A stretch of 64,000 nt of DNA from Hyalella azteca (GCF_000764305.2 NW_025935765.1:496001-560000), one strand, 5' to 3'; positions 13,720 through 26,310 are shown, counted from the stretch's first letter. A program made the numbers and translations. Notes: generated from the letters alone by a model not told the origin.

Positions 13720-13960
13720 GGCCAGAGACACCTAGTATATTGACGTAAGTGAGCGAAGTGAAGCGCTGTCACATTGGTCGATCGTCAAAGGACGGTTCGC
13801 AAGCCTTATTCGAAGAGAACGACCAAGGCAGTCATATTGCTGTGACAAGGTAGCAGCAGCGGGAGGGACTCCATAAGACCGACAGCTGGGAGCACAATTG
13901 AGCCAGGTCGCTGTAATAGTTTAATTACACTTGGTCAGGTACGGCAGTCGGGTCTGCATT
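13720..13960. other. GC-richer island, possible repeat fragment
   Basis: The composition shifts sharply from the flanks. Short inverted words occur, such as tggtcg near 13775 with cgacca near 13820, and tgtcac with gtgaca. The block looks like an inserted repeat, but I cannot name the family. Confidence 0.3.
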
Positions 13961-16900
13961 TCGTATGAACGCTTGGGCAATTACACCTTCGTTAGGGAGG
14001 GCCATTCCCATGTGTTCTCTATTTGTTCTCTATTAGAGAGACCGTGGTGCTGATTGCTTGCCTCTTGTTCTAAGATTGTAAAGGAGAGACCTGCACCGTA
14101 GTTTCTCACAGCGCATGGATACAACTTAATTATGTTTGTAGTTGCGGTCGGAGAAGTCAAGCTTGTGCTGGCTGTCTCAGGGAGAATTATGAAAGTCAAT
14201 GAGATTACGAATCCTAAACAATTCATGTACTCTGCTACAATGAACCTCACAATCACATTTGGCATCACGCTTAGTAAACGCTCGAGGAAGCCAGGGGCAG
14301 AGCAAGGTGCTTAGACATAACAATGATGATTAACCAAGTGATACCAAAAAAATGCATAAATCAAAACTTCGTAGAAACACTGCGTAACTTGAATGAAGAT
14401 ATGTTCGCGAGAGCGATAATCCTAATACGCGACAATATTAACGAAAACTAATACATGAAAAGGGGACAAAATCAACAAGAAAAGCAAATAAAAATAAGGT
14501 TACTTACGTGTAGAAGATCAAGAAGTCATTTACAGCAAAACTCACCTGAAAGAAATAAAATATTCACTGAATGTTAATTTTTGTTCGATGTTGGTACGGA
14601 TGACCTAACATGTTCGATAAATCCTCCATTTAATTTATGTGAAAATGAGTCTACTCTCTGAGGTAGAGATACAAGTGTATAAGGGAAACAGTACTTCAAA
14701 ACCCGTAAGGATTGTCGAAAATGTCAACTGCACGTCAACACAAGATTGAACTGCACATGCAATACAATTTTGAACTGTCGAATTTTCAAACTGTTTTTTG
14801 ATCGCTTTCTCTTAAGGCGATAGCCAATTTTTTGCTGGAGAACAAATTGCTAAAAATTTTCCGAAAAAGTTGAACAATTATTGGCAGAAGACACGAAATT
14901 ACAAAAACCATGTGATGTGTACGCAGTGAATTACTCAACTGAAGTTTTCCTGAAGGAAACAGCAACCTGTAAAACTACAAGAATATGACAACCTTATACG
15001 TTATTAATTTTTGTTTTGATGCTTACAAAATCTCAGGGGATCGTAAATCAGCTTCATGAGAATCATAATAGTTCCCCCAAATTCCACTCACCACGCACAC
15101 TAATTGTAAACACTTAGCACCTCCTTCAAGATATCCAGCAAGGCTTGCTTTCGTCCGTTAATGACGTCCATAAACGCAAAGGTTCATAGAGTGATTGGAA
15201 GTGAAGGTGCACCGGATATTGTTTAGTTAGGAAACGTACGCACTATCTGGCTGAAGATCGACGTTGCTTGACTAGATGAGCGACGTGGGGTCGAAACAAT
15301 TAGTGTTCGGTCACGTACGCGCTTAATGCCCACCTCCAGAGAACACACCACTCTTGCGATGTCCCAGAACGTCTTGAAGTCATACGCGTGCGAAAACTTG
15401 ATTTCACCGCGAATTGATTTCTTGATTTCTTTAAAGTTCAGCAAGGGGAACTACGACGGAGGCAATGAAGAAGATGTGACCGTCGTGACATTAAGAACTA
15501 AACGTGTTGCCGGAATTCAAGCGATTATGTGCACAATTACTTTTAGCGAAATACGGCATACAGCCATCCAATCAAAGTTCAATTTCCGGTATAGTGGTAT
15601 CGTACTTCATTCTCATGAAGTTATACGAATTGCGTTATATAAAAAATTCAAAAATTTAAATGTCGAAAAAATGAAAGGTATAACAAGTGAGATCAAATAT
15701 TTATAAAGGATGATATCTTTTCATTATGACAAAATTTTCTGGAGAGTAATTACAAACAAATGGAGTGAACAGACACGAAGTTTGAAGTACAGAATTTGTG
15801 ACAAAAAATAAATATACTCTAAAAACTTAGTCACTTTCACGTTGAGAAATTTTCCCGGAAAATCATTATTACGTTATTCAAAATTTGCCATAGCGCAATA
15901 TGCACAATGAACAAGTCATGCAGGTAAAGCAGTGTGGTTTCATATTACGAAGGGAATGCTAACGTTGATTAATTGATGCCTTTCGAAACGGAGAATATTT
16001 TTTCGAGGTAAGCAACAGTGGATATTTTGCTGTGAATTCATACAAAAATTACGCCATAGGAAACAGTACAAGCTCTCGAATATCATAACTCCATTGTAAG
16101 TCCACTCAAAACAATGGCCAAATCTAGAATAAAATTTCCGTAAGTTACACATATTAGGAAAAATTTGATGTTAGTTTAAAGGCTATGAACGCAATGAAAT
16201 CGAATTTGAAAATGCTTCGCACTGTGTGGCGATACAACAATGTGTTGGAATTTTGTACTATTTTGATCTTTTTTCACAGAAAATTTAAGAACTTTTCCAT
16301 TTCGCGATAATTTATTTTATTTGAGGTTCGCTACAAATATATTTGTCTTAATCTAATCGCATCTAGATAAATCTATGAAGGTAATAATTAATTAATAAAA
16401 GGTAATAATATTAATAACAAAAGTTCCACATTGCATTTTTCGTTCGGTTGTTACTTTATGCATTAAAATCCGGCTAAAAATATTCATTTTGCGGCACCAA
16501 GTGAAGATAGAATGGAACGGACAGAGGCCGGCGTCATTGTGTGCCGCATTGTACCTCGTAAGAGCGGGAGACAAAAGAAGGCTTAAAACAAAGCTGATTA
16601 TTTTATGCAGCGCAACAGAAACGACCTGAATTCAGAAACCGGATTATGTTTTTGAAAATTATTGCATGTCTAAACAACCAGAATGTAAGGAGCCTAGCAT
16701 TGTTTATTCATGTATCATCTAAACAAATAATATTGAATGAAAGACTGAGGACCATAATCATCGCGATGAAGGAGACGAAATATTAATTAAATTGTATGAG
16801 AAGAATTATTGTTAATTACAAGCCGATAAAAAATATTTAAGTAAATAGTTAAAAATTTTACAGTGGGAAATTGGCTTAATAAATTAGTAATACCATCGCA

Positions 16901-17144
16901 GCGATGTTTAACGAGCAGAAATCAACCCAAAACAAGTGATCAAGACTTATTTTACAGGCACTGTTTAGGAAAAAGCAAAGAAAATAGCAGCTAACATATA
17001 TATGCTCGACCCAAAAAAATTTGAGTTCTATAACAAATAGAATGGCTTTGAAACGGAACTAAATCGTGCCGGCGCAGCAGAAAATTACTGTAAATGAGCA
17101 CCAACGTATCTTCTGCTGCTTTGGTCCGAGCTTGCAATAGAAAT
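13961..17144. other. AT-rich non-coding stretch
   Basis: The plus-strand frame at 15326-15706 (126 codons) is the longest here. It opens in a slightly GC-richer patch at 15220-15540 and runs into AT-rich sequence. I recognise no domain. No repeat array or RNA gene was seen. Confidence 0.35.
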
Positions 17145-17390
17145 TATAGAGTGGCCCAGTGGTTACAGTTTAGAGTACCAAAATTAAAGCAGACAGATTT
17201 TGGTTCGATCCCAGCTACCTGCGACAGTTCTAGTCAAATCGGCGAGCAGGGCGGGCGGTTAAGCAAGGCAAGATTGGACCAGCTAGTCGCATGTTTGAGA
17301 TCCGCAACATGCTGCGAAAATTCTGCGATGTTCAGAATCAGCGACAATTCCAACAGCTTAATCAACGCTGCCATCTCTATTATCTATTTG
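17145..17390 (+). mobile_element. tRNA-derived SINE-like element or tRNA pseudogene
   Basis: An A-box-like sequence, tggcccagtgg (17152-17162), matches TRGYNNANNGG. A B-box, ggttcgatccc (17202-17212), matches the Pol III consensus. They lie about 40 bp apart, as in a tRNA gene. The D and anticodon stems do not close well, so this is not a functional tRNA. A GC-richer body follows to about 17390, with no clear A-tail. The layout fits a tRNA-head SINE. The end point is a guess based on composition. Confidence 0.55.
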
Positions 17391-18784
17391 AAATAGTATC
17401 TTTTACGGATCTTACCTAAATCAGCTCACTAAATAAATGTTTGCAAACCGGCTTGCTTGCCTTATATGGCATAATTTTTAATGTTTTCAAATTAGTCAGG
17501 GCGCTTTGTATCCTATGAGAAGACCGAGGAATGGATCTAAAGCGAGTGTGAAAGGTAGGGTAACTAATGAGAAGAAGGGTAACTAATGAGAAGCTCATCA
17601 CAGTAGGTCATCTGTGTCACAGCGATCACTGAAGGACCGGCCGACAAATGATCCTGGATCTCCACTGACCATACAATTCGTCACTAAATACACGAGTCGG
17701 ACTTCGCGTTCGGGTAGTGAATATGAATGCAGTTAAATGTTTAATTAATTTGATAGAAGACTTGAAAAATATAATGGCGAAGTTGTGAAGCATGACGCTG
17801 TATAAGAGTACTTCTCACAAATGAGTATCAAGTTAACTACGTTTATGAATGAAGCCTTCTCATTGACATCACTAGAAAAAATACTAATCTAGAGACCATT
17901 AATATGCAATTAGTATTCACGATACATCCAGCTGTTTGATGTCAAGAAATGAACCTATACACATAAGTCGTCGTTTAACATGAAGCTTGTGCATTTCAAC
18001 CAAGTGATGCTATAATAAATGCCAATAAGTCGACAAATTCGTTAATTATTTGGTAAAAATTACACACAAGAGTCGATGTGGAGAATAAATTTTTCCACGC
18101 AAATTTTCTATTGAATTGAAGCAACATGCAGCCAGCAGTCATTAGAGAACTGCTCCAACATTGTGTATCATTGGGCGGCGCACAGGCTGCGACTAAATTG
18201 AATAAGCTTCATAAAACGCAAGTCGATCCCATTTTTGACGAGTGTTTACTGTTAGTGCGGCTATGTTAATTAACTAATTTCCTTTTCTTGGTTGTACATT
18301 TTGTACTTTTCTTGGTGCAGTTTTCTTCTGGGCGAAATTAATAATAATCAAGAATAACCTTCAGTCAAGGGTTAATGGTCAAGCCTGCAGCTAGACCAGT
18401 TTCGCAGTTCAAGGTGAGAAGTAATTTTTTAATCTAACCCGGTTATATAATTAATCATGTAATATTATCACAATAAGATTGTTGCATTTGGTATAAAATT
18501 GTATGTGATATATTGAAATATGTCCTGGAGGAGCCATTAGGCAAATATAACCATTTATAATAATATATTGTTTAAAAATTATTTGTTTACTCATTCTTTG
18601 ACTTTTTCTCGAGAGAACATTTGCAGCAATTTCTTATGCTGGGTATCAAAACGAGTTTCTCGATTTTCTAATGACTGATTTTGAAATTGTTAATATATTA
18701 ATTCGAATTTTTTCAATTTTTCATGTGGCCGCCTAGAATGTGCCGTGCCTCACATGTGCATTTGTGCAGCTCAGGTGTGAGCTA
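17391..18784. other. AT-rich non-coding stretch
   Basis: The only structure noticed is a small direct repeat of agggtaactaatgagaag near 17557 and 17574. No gene was recognised. Confidence 0.4.
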
Positions 18785-19045
18785 CACGGACATTTCGAAT
18801 ATGTCATGTCACGTACATGTCAAGTCTCGTAGAAGTAACGTCTCGAATAATCCATGTAGCTCAACACGCGGTGTCTTGTAGAGTATAATACGGATAATAA
18901 TCCATGTAGCGTACACGCATGCCATGTCACGAACGTACTATGTCTCATACAAGCCATGTTTCGTACGTGTCATCTCTCGTACAAGTAATTTCACGTACGT
19001 GATATTTCTGTTTCATGCCATTTCTCGTCCATGTCATGTGAACGG
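18785..19045. repeat. Degenerate short-unit repeat field (catgtc / tctcgtac)
   Basis: Words of the form catgtcacgtac, tctcgtacaagt and ccatgtagc recur about every 20 bp with heavy divergence and irregular spacing. This looks like an old decayed minisatellite. Its vocabulary partly resembles the field at 6281-6790 (tctcgt/acgaga). Confidence 0.55.
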
Positions 19046-21028
19046 AAGAGGCATCACGGCCCAAGCCTCTTGGAATCCAGGAGCAAAATTTTAGGCTGTG
19101 GGGCAGAAAATCTACAAGTTAGGTCGGTTTTCCCCTCCCGAGCATCGAAGTCTGCAGTTTTTTTCTTGACAATGCGAAGCAATTAGAAAGCTCGCTCAAA
19201 CTGACTCGGTAAGTATTTTGTAAACTCGAATTTTCTTTGCCACAAAAGGTTTCTCCCTCTTTAGTTGATCTGTAAAAGGTAGATTTGGAGATGACGGAAT
19301 TTTACCATCTAATAAGGAAAATTTTAACATAAAAATGCAGCATTTTGATGTCACTGAACTTGTAATTTATTATAAAGTCAAAGGTAAATTGTTTACAGCA
19401 GAGCAAGTAGATTTATTGGTAATAATGGGGGATCTCAAGTTTTCTTGATAATTATTACGCTGAAAATGTTACAATATTGTATTTGCATACCTCGATAAAC
19501 AGGTCGGAAATTTGAATTACGACACGAAAATATAGAAGCATCACGGAGATGCACTAGTGTCTTCACTGTTTTACATTTTAACTGATGAGAAATGAGAAGA
19601 TAAGTTTCTGTAAAAATATTTACTCAGCAATTTTAATGTATTGCTGTACTGCAGCTGCAAGTAAACATGAAGCTAAACATATATATTACCTATTTACAAC
19701 AAAGGCCATAAAACGCCCGGCCATTTCAGTTCTGTCTTAGACATACGGCAGGGTTCCGGAGACCGCTTCCTGAGGCGGCCTCGGCTAATGCAATAGCAAT
19801 TTTTTTCTCTTCACCGGTGACAAAGTTAGCCCACCAACTAATCTCGGTATATCTCAAGAAAAATCTTCTCCGGGTCCGACCGAGTTCCAAACTTGCCACC
19901 AAGAACAACAGGATATGGAATATAGAAGCTCCTAAAGCCTCTATATAGGCGATGTAGACGCGACTACCGTGGCCGGTCGGTCACCTCGGATGCAAACAAC
20001 ACCGTCTATAATTTAGGAACTGATACATTTAATATGAAATTATGTTAAGAAAAGAAAAGGAAGGTTGCTTGAAAGAGCTTGAATTTCTGCAAATTATTAA
20101 TATTGACTTTTATGATTAGGATTTGAACATTTATGCCCAACATGGATTACTTCAAAAACAGGGTTTCTAACAAATATATCACGCTTTGATACAATTTTGC
20201 GTGGATGGCTCAATCTTTTAAATAAAAATTTAAATTAAATTAAAAGTACGACATAATTTGAAAATGAGTTTCCTTCAAAAATAAGGTAGGTTCAATGGAT
20301 GAAACAACGGAAAAAAATTTTATGTCTTAAATCACACAGCAGCATTGTAGGTTGCATCGAACAGAATACAAACTGAGGAAAATATGAAATATTTTGACAA
20401 AACTTCATTGAATTATGGATTGGAAGAATTTTGTGAGGAACTGGTAAGTAATTCTATATATCTAAAAGTAAAATTTATTTATAAACTATCCGTTTACATT
20501 AGTTAGTTATTCATGTGTTCCTCTGAGTTTCTCGAGCTCTGTAAATATAAAATCTATCGTTTTGGCTGAATGTTGAGCATTACCTTTAATGTTGAATGCT
20601 AAATGTTTTCAATGAAAATAAGCAAATCATAATGTAAATCATTGTTGAGAGAAGAAAAAATAAGTAACCGAATAACTTTCATTTTATTTACTTTCATTTA
20701 TCAGTACACAATAATGTACTGGAAATGATGCCATAAATTAATCATTTTCTCAAATCCATAAAAAATTGTTTTCTCAACCCATATAAATCCTTAGAATTTT
20801 TCAAAAAATTTGATTCATAAGTTCAATAACTTTTTCGTCAGTAATACAACAATAACCCAAGGAAAACAATTCTTCATCAAGAATTTCTTTCTAACGCTTT
20901 CGAAACATAATTCTTTCACTAACAATTTCACATCACCTAAATTGTATCAGTTAAATCTAGGTTATTCAAGAAAACTACGCTGCATTTAAGAAAGTGTCTG
21001 AGCACAACGCGTTCACAACATTAAGCTG
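19046..21028. other. Non-coding stretch with one GC-richer island
   Basis: The segment at about 19715-19990 is GC-richer and carries a 60-codon minus-strand frame (19726-19908) that I do not recognise. The remainder is AT-rich without repeats. The island could be an exon or an inserted repeat, and the sequence alone does not decide. Confidence 0.35.
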
Positions 21029-21125
21029 CCGTTGCAACGGTAAAGGCTTAAGCTCATGGAAAGGCATCACTCTCGCGACACCTCGACATCAAAGTCCCCT
21101 CAGGTAGCATGGTTACCATAGAGAC
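21029..21125. promoter_or_regulatory. Possible RFX X-box and nearby palindrome
   Basis: The 14-mer gttaccatagagac (21112-21125) fits the X-box consensus RYYNYYATRRNRAC bound by RFX factors. About 70 bp upstream is the perfect palindrome ccgttgcaacgg (21029-21040), which contains another GTTGCAAC half-site pair. Both sit in a GC-richer patch. A 14-bp degenerate match can occur by chance in 64 kb, so the call is weak. Confidence 0.2.
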
Positions 21126-21768
21126 CGCGCGATACTGACGGTATTATAGTCAAGAAAATTCAGATAATTCACGTCATAATAAAAAAAATGTTCAGTCAGC
21201 AAGAAAATATTTTCCGTTTCATCTTGGTCGCTTATTTGACATCTCTGTCATCAAATATCACCCAGACGCTGCATCAGAAGAGATTGAGTGTCAACTTAAA
21301 TTATTTGAAGGATTTGAAATCAATTCCTGCGTCCTTAAAAACGCGATCGAATTGTAGTTGGATTGGATTTATTTGTAAATATCCTGTTCCACGAAAGAAG
21401 AAAGTTTTCCCAATAAGAGCGAAAAAGCTGATTTTCTTAAAACGTTTCGGATAAACGTAGAAATACGCAGATGACGTAACATAAATTAAATGAGTATCAA
21501 GCACCAGTTTCATAATCTAATTATACTGTATGAAGATCATATAATAACAGAAAAAAGACGTGTTTGGATCAAAGCAATAGGGGGAAGTAGAAGATGATCG
21601 CCAAAGTGCTGACCGGGATATATGATTTTATGGCTTATTGTTGTTTAATAAGAATGAAGGTCTTAATATAGATCATCTTATTTTAATCGTCAAAATTATG
21701 GGAATAAATTTGACTCGGGCTTCTTACATCCTCGTTTGAATAAAAAATTTTGATTTCCGCATAAGCTC
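21126..21768. other. AT-rich non-coding stretch
   Basis: An 88-codon plus-strand frame (21188-21454) overlaps a minus-strand frame. It shows no recognisable domain. Nothing else was seen. Confidence 0.35.
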
Positions 21769-22012
21769 AATTCCAATCATGCGACGGACTCAAGTGCTCG
21801 ATTTCAATCATGCGATCGATAAAAATGCACGACTCCAATCATGCATCTGACTCAGGTATCTTACTCCATTCACATGATCGATAAAAATCATGCATCCAAT
21901 CATGCAACTGACCCAAGTACCTTACTCCATTCACGCGATTGATATATAAGTGCCATATTCTACCTCATTCTAATCATGCAAGTGACTCAAGTGCTCCCAT
22001 TCCAATCCTGCC
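21769..22012. repeat. Minisatellite, 31-bp unit with 62-bp dimer pattern
   Basis: Landmarks ccaatcatgc/ccattcacgc occur at about 21773, 21804, 21835, 21866, 21896, 21927, 21970 and 22002, mostly 31 bp apart. Units with catgca.ctgactcaagt alternate partly with units carrying gatcgataaaa, giving a two-unit higher-order pattern. One interval is 43 bp and marks an indel. Confidence 0.85.
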
Positions 22013-22410
22013 ATTACACAGGCCCTATCCCTTAAAATATGCGTGAAGAATGCATCGCCTTCATTTTTGCAAAAATCTTCGTAAATTTTAAGTGAAGTAA
22101 GCAACGTCATTCTCGATGCATTTTGAGCGCGCTACAGCGCTTATCACTGCCGACACTTTCCCCTTCGTTAAATCTGGTATAAAAAGGAGGCAAATTTAAT
22201 TTTTGGAAAGCAAAAATTGAGGAAGGAAAGCTCAGGTAACAAACGAGGCCGTCAGAGAGCTAATAGCCAACATCATGCAAGCCATTGCGGGATTGCATCG
22301 TCCGTTCAGCATGCATCCAAATCGAGAGCGCATGTCGCTACTATACGGGCTCTATTCCTTTAAATAGATCGCTTAATCAAAGCTGTAGCACATATCTATT
22401 ATGCTTCAAT
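22013..22410 (+). promoter_or_regulatory. Possible TATA core promoter at 22178
   Basis: A strong TATA-box-like sequence, tataaaaagg (22178-22187), sits in a locally GC-richer stretch. It is followed about 55 bp later by a donor-like caggtaac. No coding frame follows, so this could be a non-coding first exon, a transposon promoter or chance. The rest of this stretch holds nothing I recognise. Confidence 0.2.
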
Positions 22411-22545
22411 TTTTAGCGCATTTTCTCATTTATGGAGAAAAGGCGCTATTGTGCTCGTCATGTCCGTCCGTGACTTCACGTTTTCGTCGACGAGAAAATG
22501 CACTCTCTGTCACACACTGCAGTGAGTACTGAGTTATATTTTTTG
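22411..22545 (+). mobile_element. Dispersed foldback repeat, copy A
   Basis: This copy matches the reverse complement of 41851-42004 across about 130 bp, including aggcgct.ttgtgctcg, tgtccgtccg, tgacttcacgttttcgtcga and the flank gagtactgagttatat. It has near-perfect 13-bp inverted arms, agcgcattttctc (22415-22427) and gagaaaatgcact (22492-22504), around a core of about 64 bp. It looks like a small non-autonomous element. No transposase is present. Confidence 0.8.
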
Positions 22546-24730
22546 TAATGTGGAAGCATAATATGGGTGGAATGTTTTGAATTGGTGTTTTAACTATGTA
22601 TGTATTATATTTACGTAGTATATAAGTACACGAGATTAAGGAAAATAAATTTATATTTTTATCAACACTATGTGTTAGAGATAGTGTTCACCGAAAGATT
22701 CAGTACAGAATTAATTTTCTCGAATATTCGAAGTGATAAACTAGAAAGCGATAAAAATTGGAAAGATAACACTTCCAAAAATACGCGGAAGCGTTATTCG
22801 GCACACTGACAACACAAAATTGTTGTCGTATCTGATTCAGAAACAATTTTATTTTCATACAATCTGATTTTGGAGCGTAATTTTAACTAAAATCTACTAA
22901 TCAAGCTCTTGTTGCTCGAACACGTGCTCTACCGAGCAGTCAGTATGAAGTTATGAACGATTGAAATGACGGAAATGTGGTCAAAAATACCTAACGCTAT
23001 AAAAATTTAATCGAAAGAAAAAAATATCACACATTAAATTAAATTGCTACCAGTAATAACCAAGGTTGAGCTTAATAAAACTAGCTCTGCGAGCTTTCTT
23101 ATTTATATATACCCTTTTCTCTCAGATGCGTCAGAGCGTAACAAAAGTTTAGAAAAATCACTCAAAAATTTGATCGCAAGCCGAGAAAGGCCCAGTGTGA
23201 GGTATCGCCTTTATTCTATGTTAATTCTGTTGACGAAGCTTCGAAAGAGATTCCAGCCACAAGAACTAAATTGTGTGCACAGAGTCCGCAGACTTGTTTG
23301 TTTTCTGACGACTGCCAGAGTTTCATTAGACGTGGGCGTCTTTGTTCTGCCAGTTCTAGTGATGAATAGATCATCCATTCAGAAGAACTAGTAAGTTATA
23401 TGCGTTATATATGAGGGACAGAAGGTAACGAATTTAGTTGAACAGAGTTTCACACGACCCGAAAGCCTGGCGTCGATTTGTCGTCTTACTTGTGAAGAAA
23501 TTCACATGTTGCATTTTTTAATTTCCATTGTGCGGCGAAATTACGATAAATGCTGCATTTAATAATTTTTTGCCACTTAATCAGTCACAACATCATATGG
23601 TTAACACTTTGACTCCGATTGCTTAATCTTGTACTCTTGTACTATTATTTTTTTTTTTGTACGGTTTTTAACAGGGCTGCCAGACGCTCACTTTGTCCGG
23701 TCAAATTTCGTGATTTAGTTTTTCTCAATTGCGTTGGCCGGCTAAAATTTATGATAGGGGTACTTCCTAATTAAATTTGATATACTGCAAAAAGAAAATA
23801 ATTGGAATTTTTATACCGGAGCCTACAAATAAACTAGTATATATTGAGTTATCGACCATTTTTGGCCTTTTTTGGTCTCGGATTTGGCCGATTTTAGGCA
23901 ACCTGAATTATGTACCACTACGTCCTAGAGAAATACATTTCGTGGTACGCATATGTACCACTTCTGAGTCAACGTGTTAACACAGAACGGAAAAAAATTA
24001 TGTCGACCGAGTGAGTGAGCGTTTTTACGAACAATGCATTCATAAAGCGTAACGACGAAGTTCACCAAAACTTGCATTAAAAGAAGAAATTAGTATACAA
24101 ATTATTAGCCTTGTATTTAGATACTTTATTAATTAAATTCGGGTAGATTTTCATTAAAGATAAGCTGATAATTTTTTCTTGTCAGTAGGTAAAAAATCCA
24201 GATTTTTCTGCTATGAGCAAAAAATCTTCCCTGTATTAAAAAATCAAGCATAATGTCTTACTATTTTATTAGAGCAGTAGTTTATAAGAAGATCATTAAT
24301 TTTTTCCATTTTCAGATGTAAGAACAGTAGAGAATTCCCATGGCGGTCGTACGAGACAATCGTGAGGCATAAACTACAGAGCTTCGTACAAAGGAGTTCT
24401 GGTGCAGCATTTTTGAATCAGAGGAGTGCAGTGTGTATGTTATTGTCGGCAGAAAGGCACACAACGTCGGGTTTTGAATGTGATGTCGTTATCCTGATAC
24501 GCCTTTTCTTTAAAGAGGAGCTTTAGAACGGTCCCATAAGCCAACGAACATTGCATGCATGTGCCCAGAATTTCATGATCTCATAGTGCAAAGATTTATT
24601 TTCATGAAGAATGCGTGTTAAAAGATAATCATTTCGAAACAATAAATTCATTGTTCGATATTAGTAACAAAAATAATGTAAAATAAATAACGTAATAAAA
24701 TTTTAGAATAATTCTACTGATTGATAATTA
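22546..24730. other. AT-rich non-coding stretch
   Basis: The frame at 23044-23391 (115 codons, plus) has no recognisable domain. A T-run lies near 23650. The words gtaccac and gtggtac form a small inverted repeat at about 23909-23948. No gene was recognised. Confidence 0.35.
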
Positions 24731-25043
24731 TAGGGTAACATGGGGCAGCGAGCCCACTGCGGGTCATGGGCTCATAGCGGGTTTCTCGCTAAGTATGGCA
24801 GATATTGGTCCGTGTTCTCTACCGCCGGTCGACAGTTTCACTGGGATGAAGTGTACGGATTTACGTTTTGCTAAGTGTTTGCGCTATTAAGTTCTTTGCG
24901 AATAACTGTTTTAGTCCAGATAAAAATTTTTTTGCAATTAGTTGCACCTTTGCACAAAACAAAGAACCACCTCGTATCAATTAAAACTTCAGCAAAAATT
25001 TAGTTTAAAAAAAGTGGGGGGCGCGCTGCCCCACGTTACCCTA
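24731..25043. mobile_element. MITE-like element with terminal inverted repeats
   Basis: The left end begins tagggtaacatggggcagcg and the right end finishes cgctgccccacgttacccta. The two are inverted complements over about 27 bp with about two mismatches. The element is about 313 bp with no transposase frame, so it is non-autonomous. The flanks are TA-rich (taat-ta / ta-taatt), so a TA or longer target duplication is plausible but ambiguous. I cannot fix the superfamily. Confidence 0.8.
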
Positions 25044-26310
25044 TATAATTCGCTATGTTGCATTCTTAAATTTAGGAAAACGGGAACGCGTTGCAATCTT
25101 TTCCAATTATCTGAGAAATTTTCACGTTATTTTGCTGTTGGTCAAATCGTTATTTCTAATTAGAGACTTGAAGATAAAAAATTGCTGGTCGAATTATTCG
25201 CACAAGGAATGTCACGATCCGAACTACCTACAAAACTTGATGCTTACAGTATGGATGCCAGCAGAAACTTGATTTCAACTTCGGATACCAATTAATTAAT
25301 TTGGTTTAGTAAGAAGTATTAAAATCTTGTTGCCGCCTGAAGAAAAAAACACAATCTAAACGATATGAACAAAAAGTTATGACTCACAGGTAAACAAGGC
25401 AGACATTTCAATTTTCTTATGGCTTTTGATATCCTACGGAAAAAATATGAATTCTAAAAAACAATTTTAATCATTCAACTGTAGCTGCGCATCCAAATAA
25501 ACTACGAGCGAGCTTTTCTCCCAACCCAAATTCAAGCGCGTATATCAAGATACTAAATAAAGTCACAATGCGAAAAGTTTACACCAAAATCCGATTGCGT
25601 ATTTTCCAGCATCTGTATTTCCTTAGTTCAAATTTTGGAGACACTCGCAGCCGATGGTTTACGAAAGCCTCCCTACTCGTATGTTCGCAACGATTCTTTC
25701 GCAAACTCGTAACTCTCATGCATATTTTTTGAATTCTCGGGACGTTTTCTGGGCGGCACATGAATAATTCTAAGCAAAAGTTTTCTAGACACAAGAATCT
25801 GCCAGCATCTCGATCGCAAGGCTGGCCGGGCCTCCAGCTGTATTTTAAATGGAGCTCCGAAGCGCTTCTCTTCAGAGGCTTCACGAAGCAATCTCCTACT
25901 CATCGATTGCCTCTATCCGCCCTGTAATCGCATCACTTGCATCTCCTAATAGGATCCAATGCTCCATTACCTACGTTGATTTGCGGAAGCGACCTGACGC
26001 TGCCCAACCACTTGAGACACTTCCGAAGAAAACACCCAAAATATTTGCACACACATTCAAGTTTCACGAATAAAAAACCTACATTTTTGGACAACATAAA
26101 TATTTTAGTAGCAAAATGTTGAGCTTTAAACCATCAGTCATTTGATGTGCAATTTACAATTCATTCCAATGAGAAAAACTAGTAAAAATATAGCGTTGTC
26201 CACCACAAAAATACATCGCATATTAGTTTGCGTCAAGCTGTATAATTTATTGTTGTCAGGGTATAATTTTTTCCTGCTATTTGCTACGATACTTATACCC
26301 TATATATAAG
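25044..26310. other. Non-coding stretch with a GC-richer patch
   Basis: The part at about 25580-26080 is more balanced in composition and is open in several frames on both strands (for example 25579-25884 minus, 25849-26073 plus). No translation gives a motif I recognise. It could be a diverged repeat. Nothing else is seen. Confidence 0.35.

Noticed and set aside
15326..15706. 126-codon plus-strand frame
   Set aside because: It shows no recognisable motif, a composition drift toward Lys/Ile at the end, and a minus-strand frame also open at its start.
23680..23770. Possible transposon end beginning cagggctgccag
   Set aside because: No matching inverted end or target duplication was found within a few kilobases.
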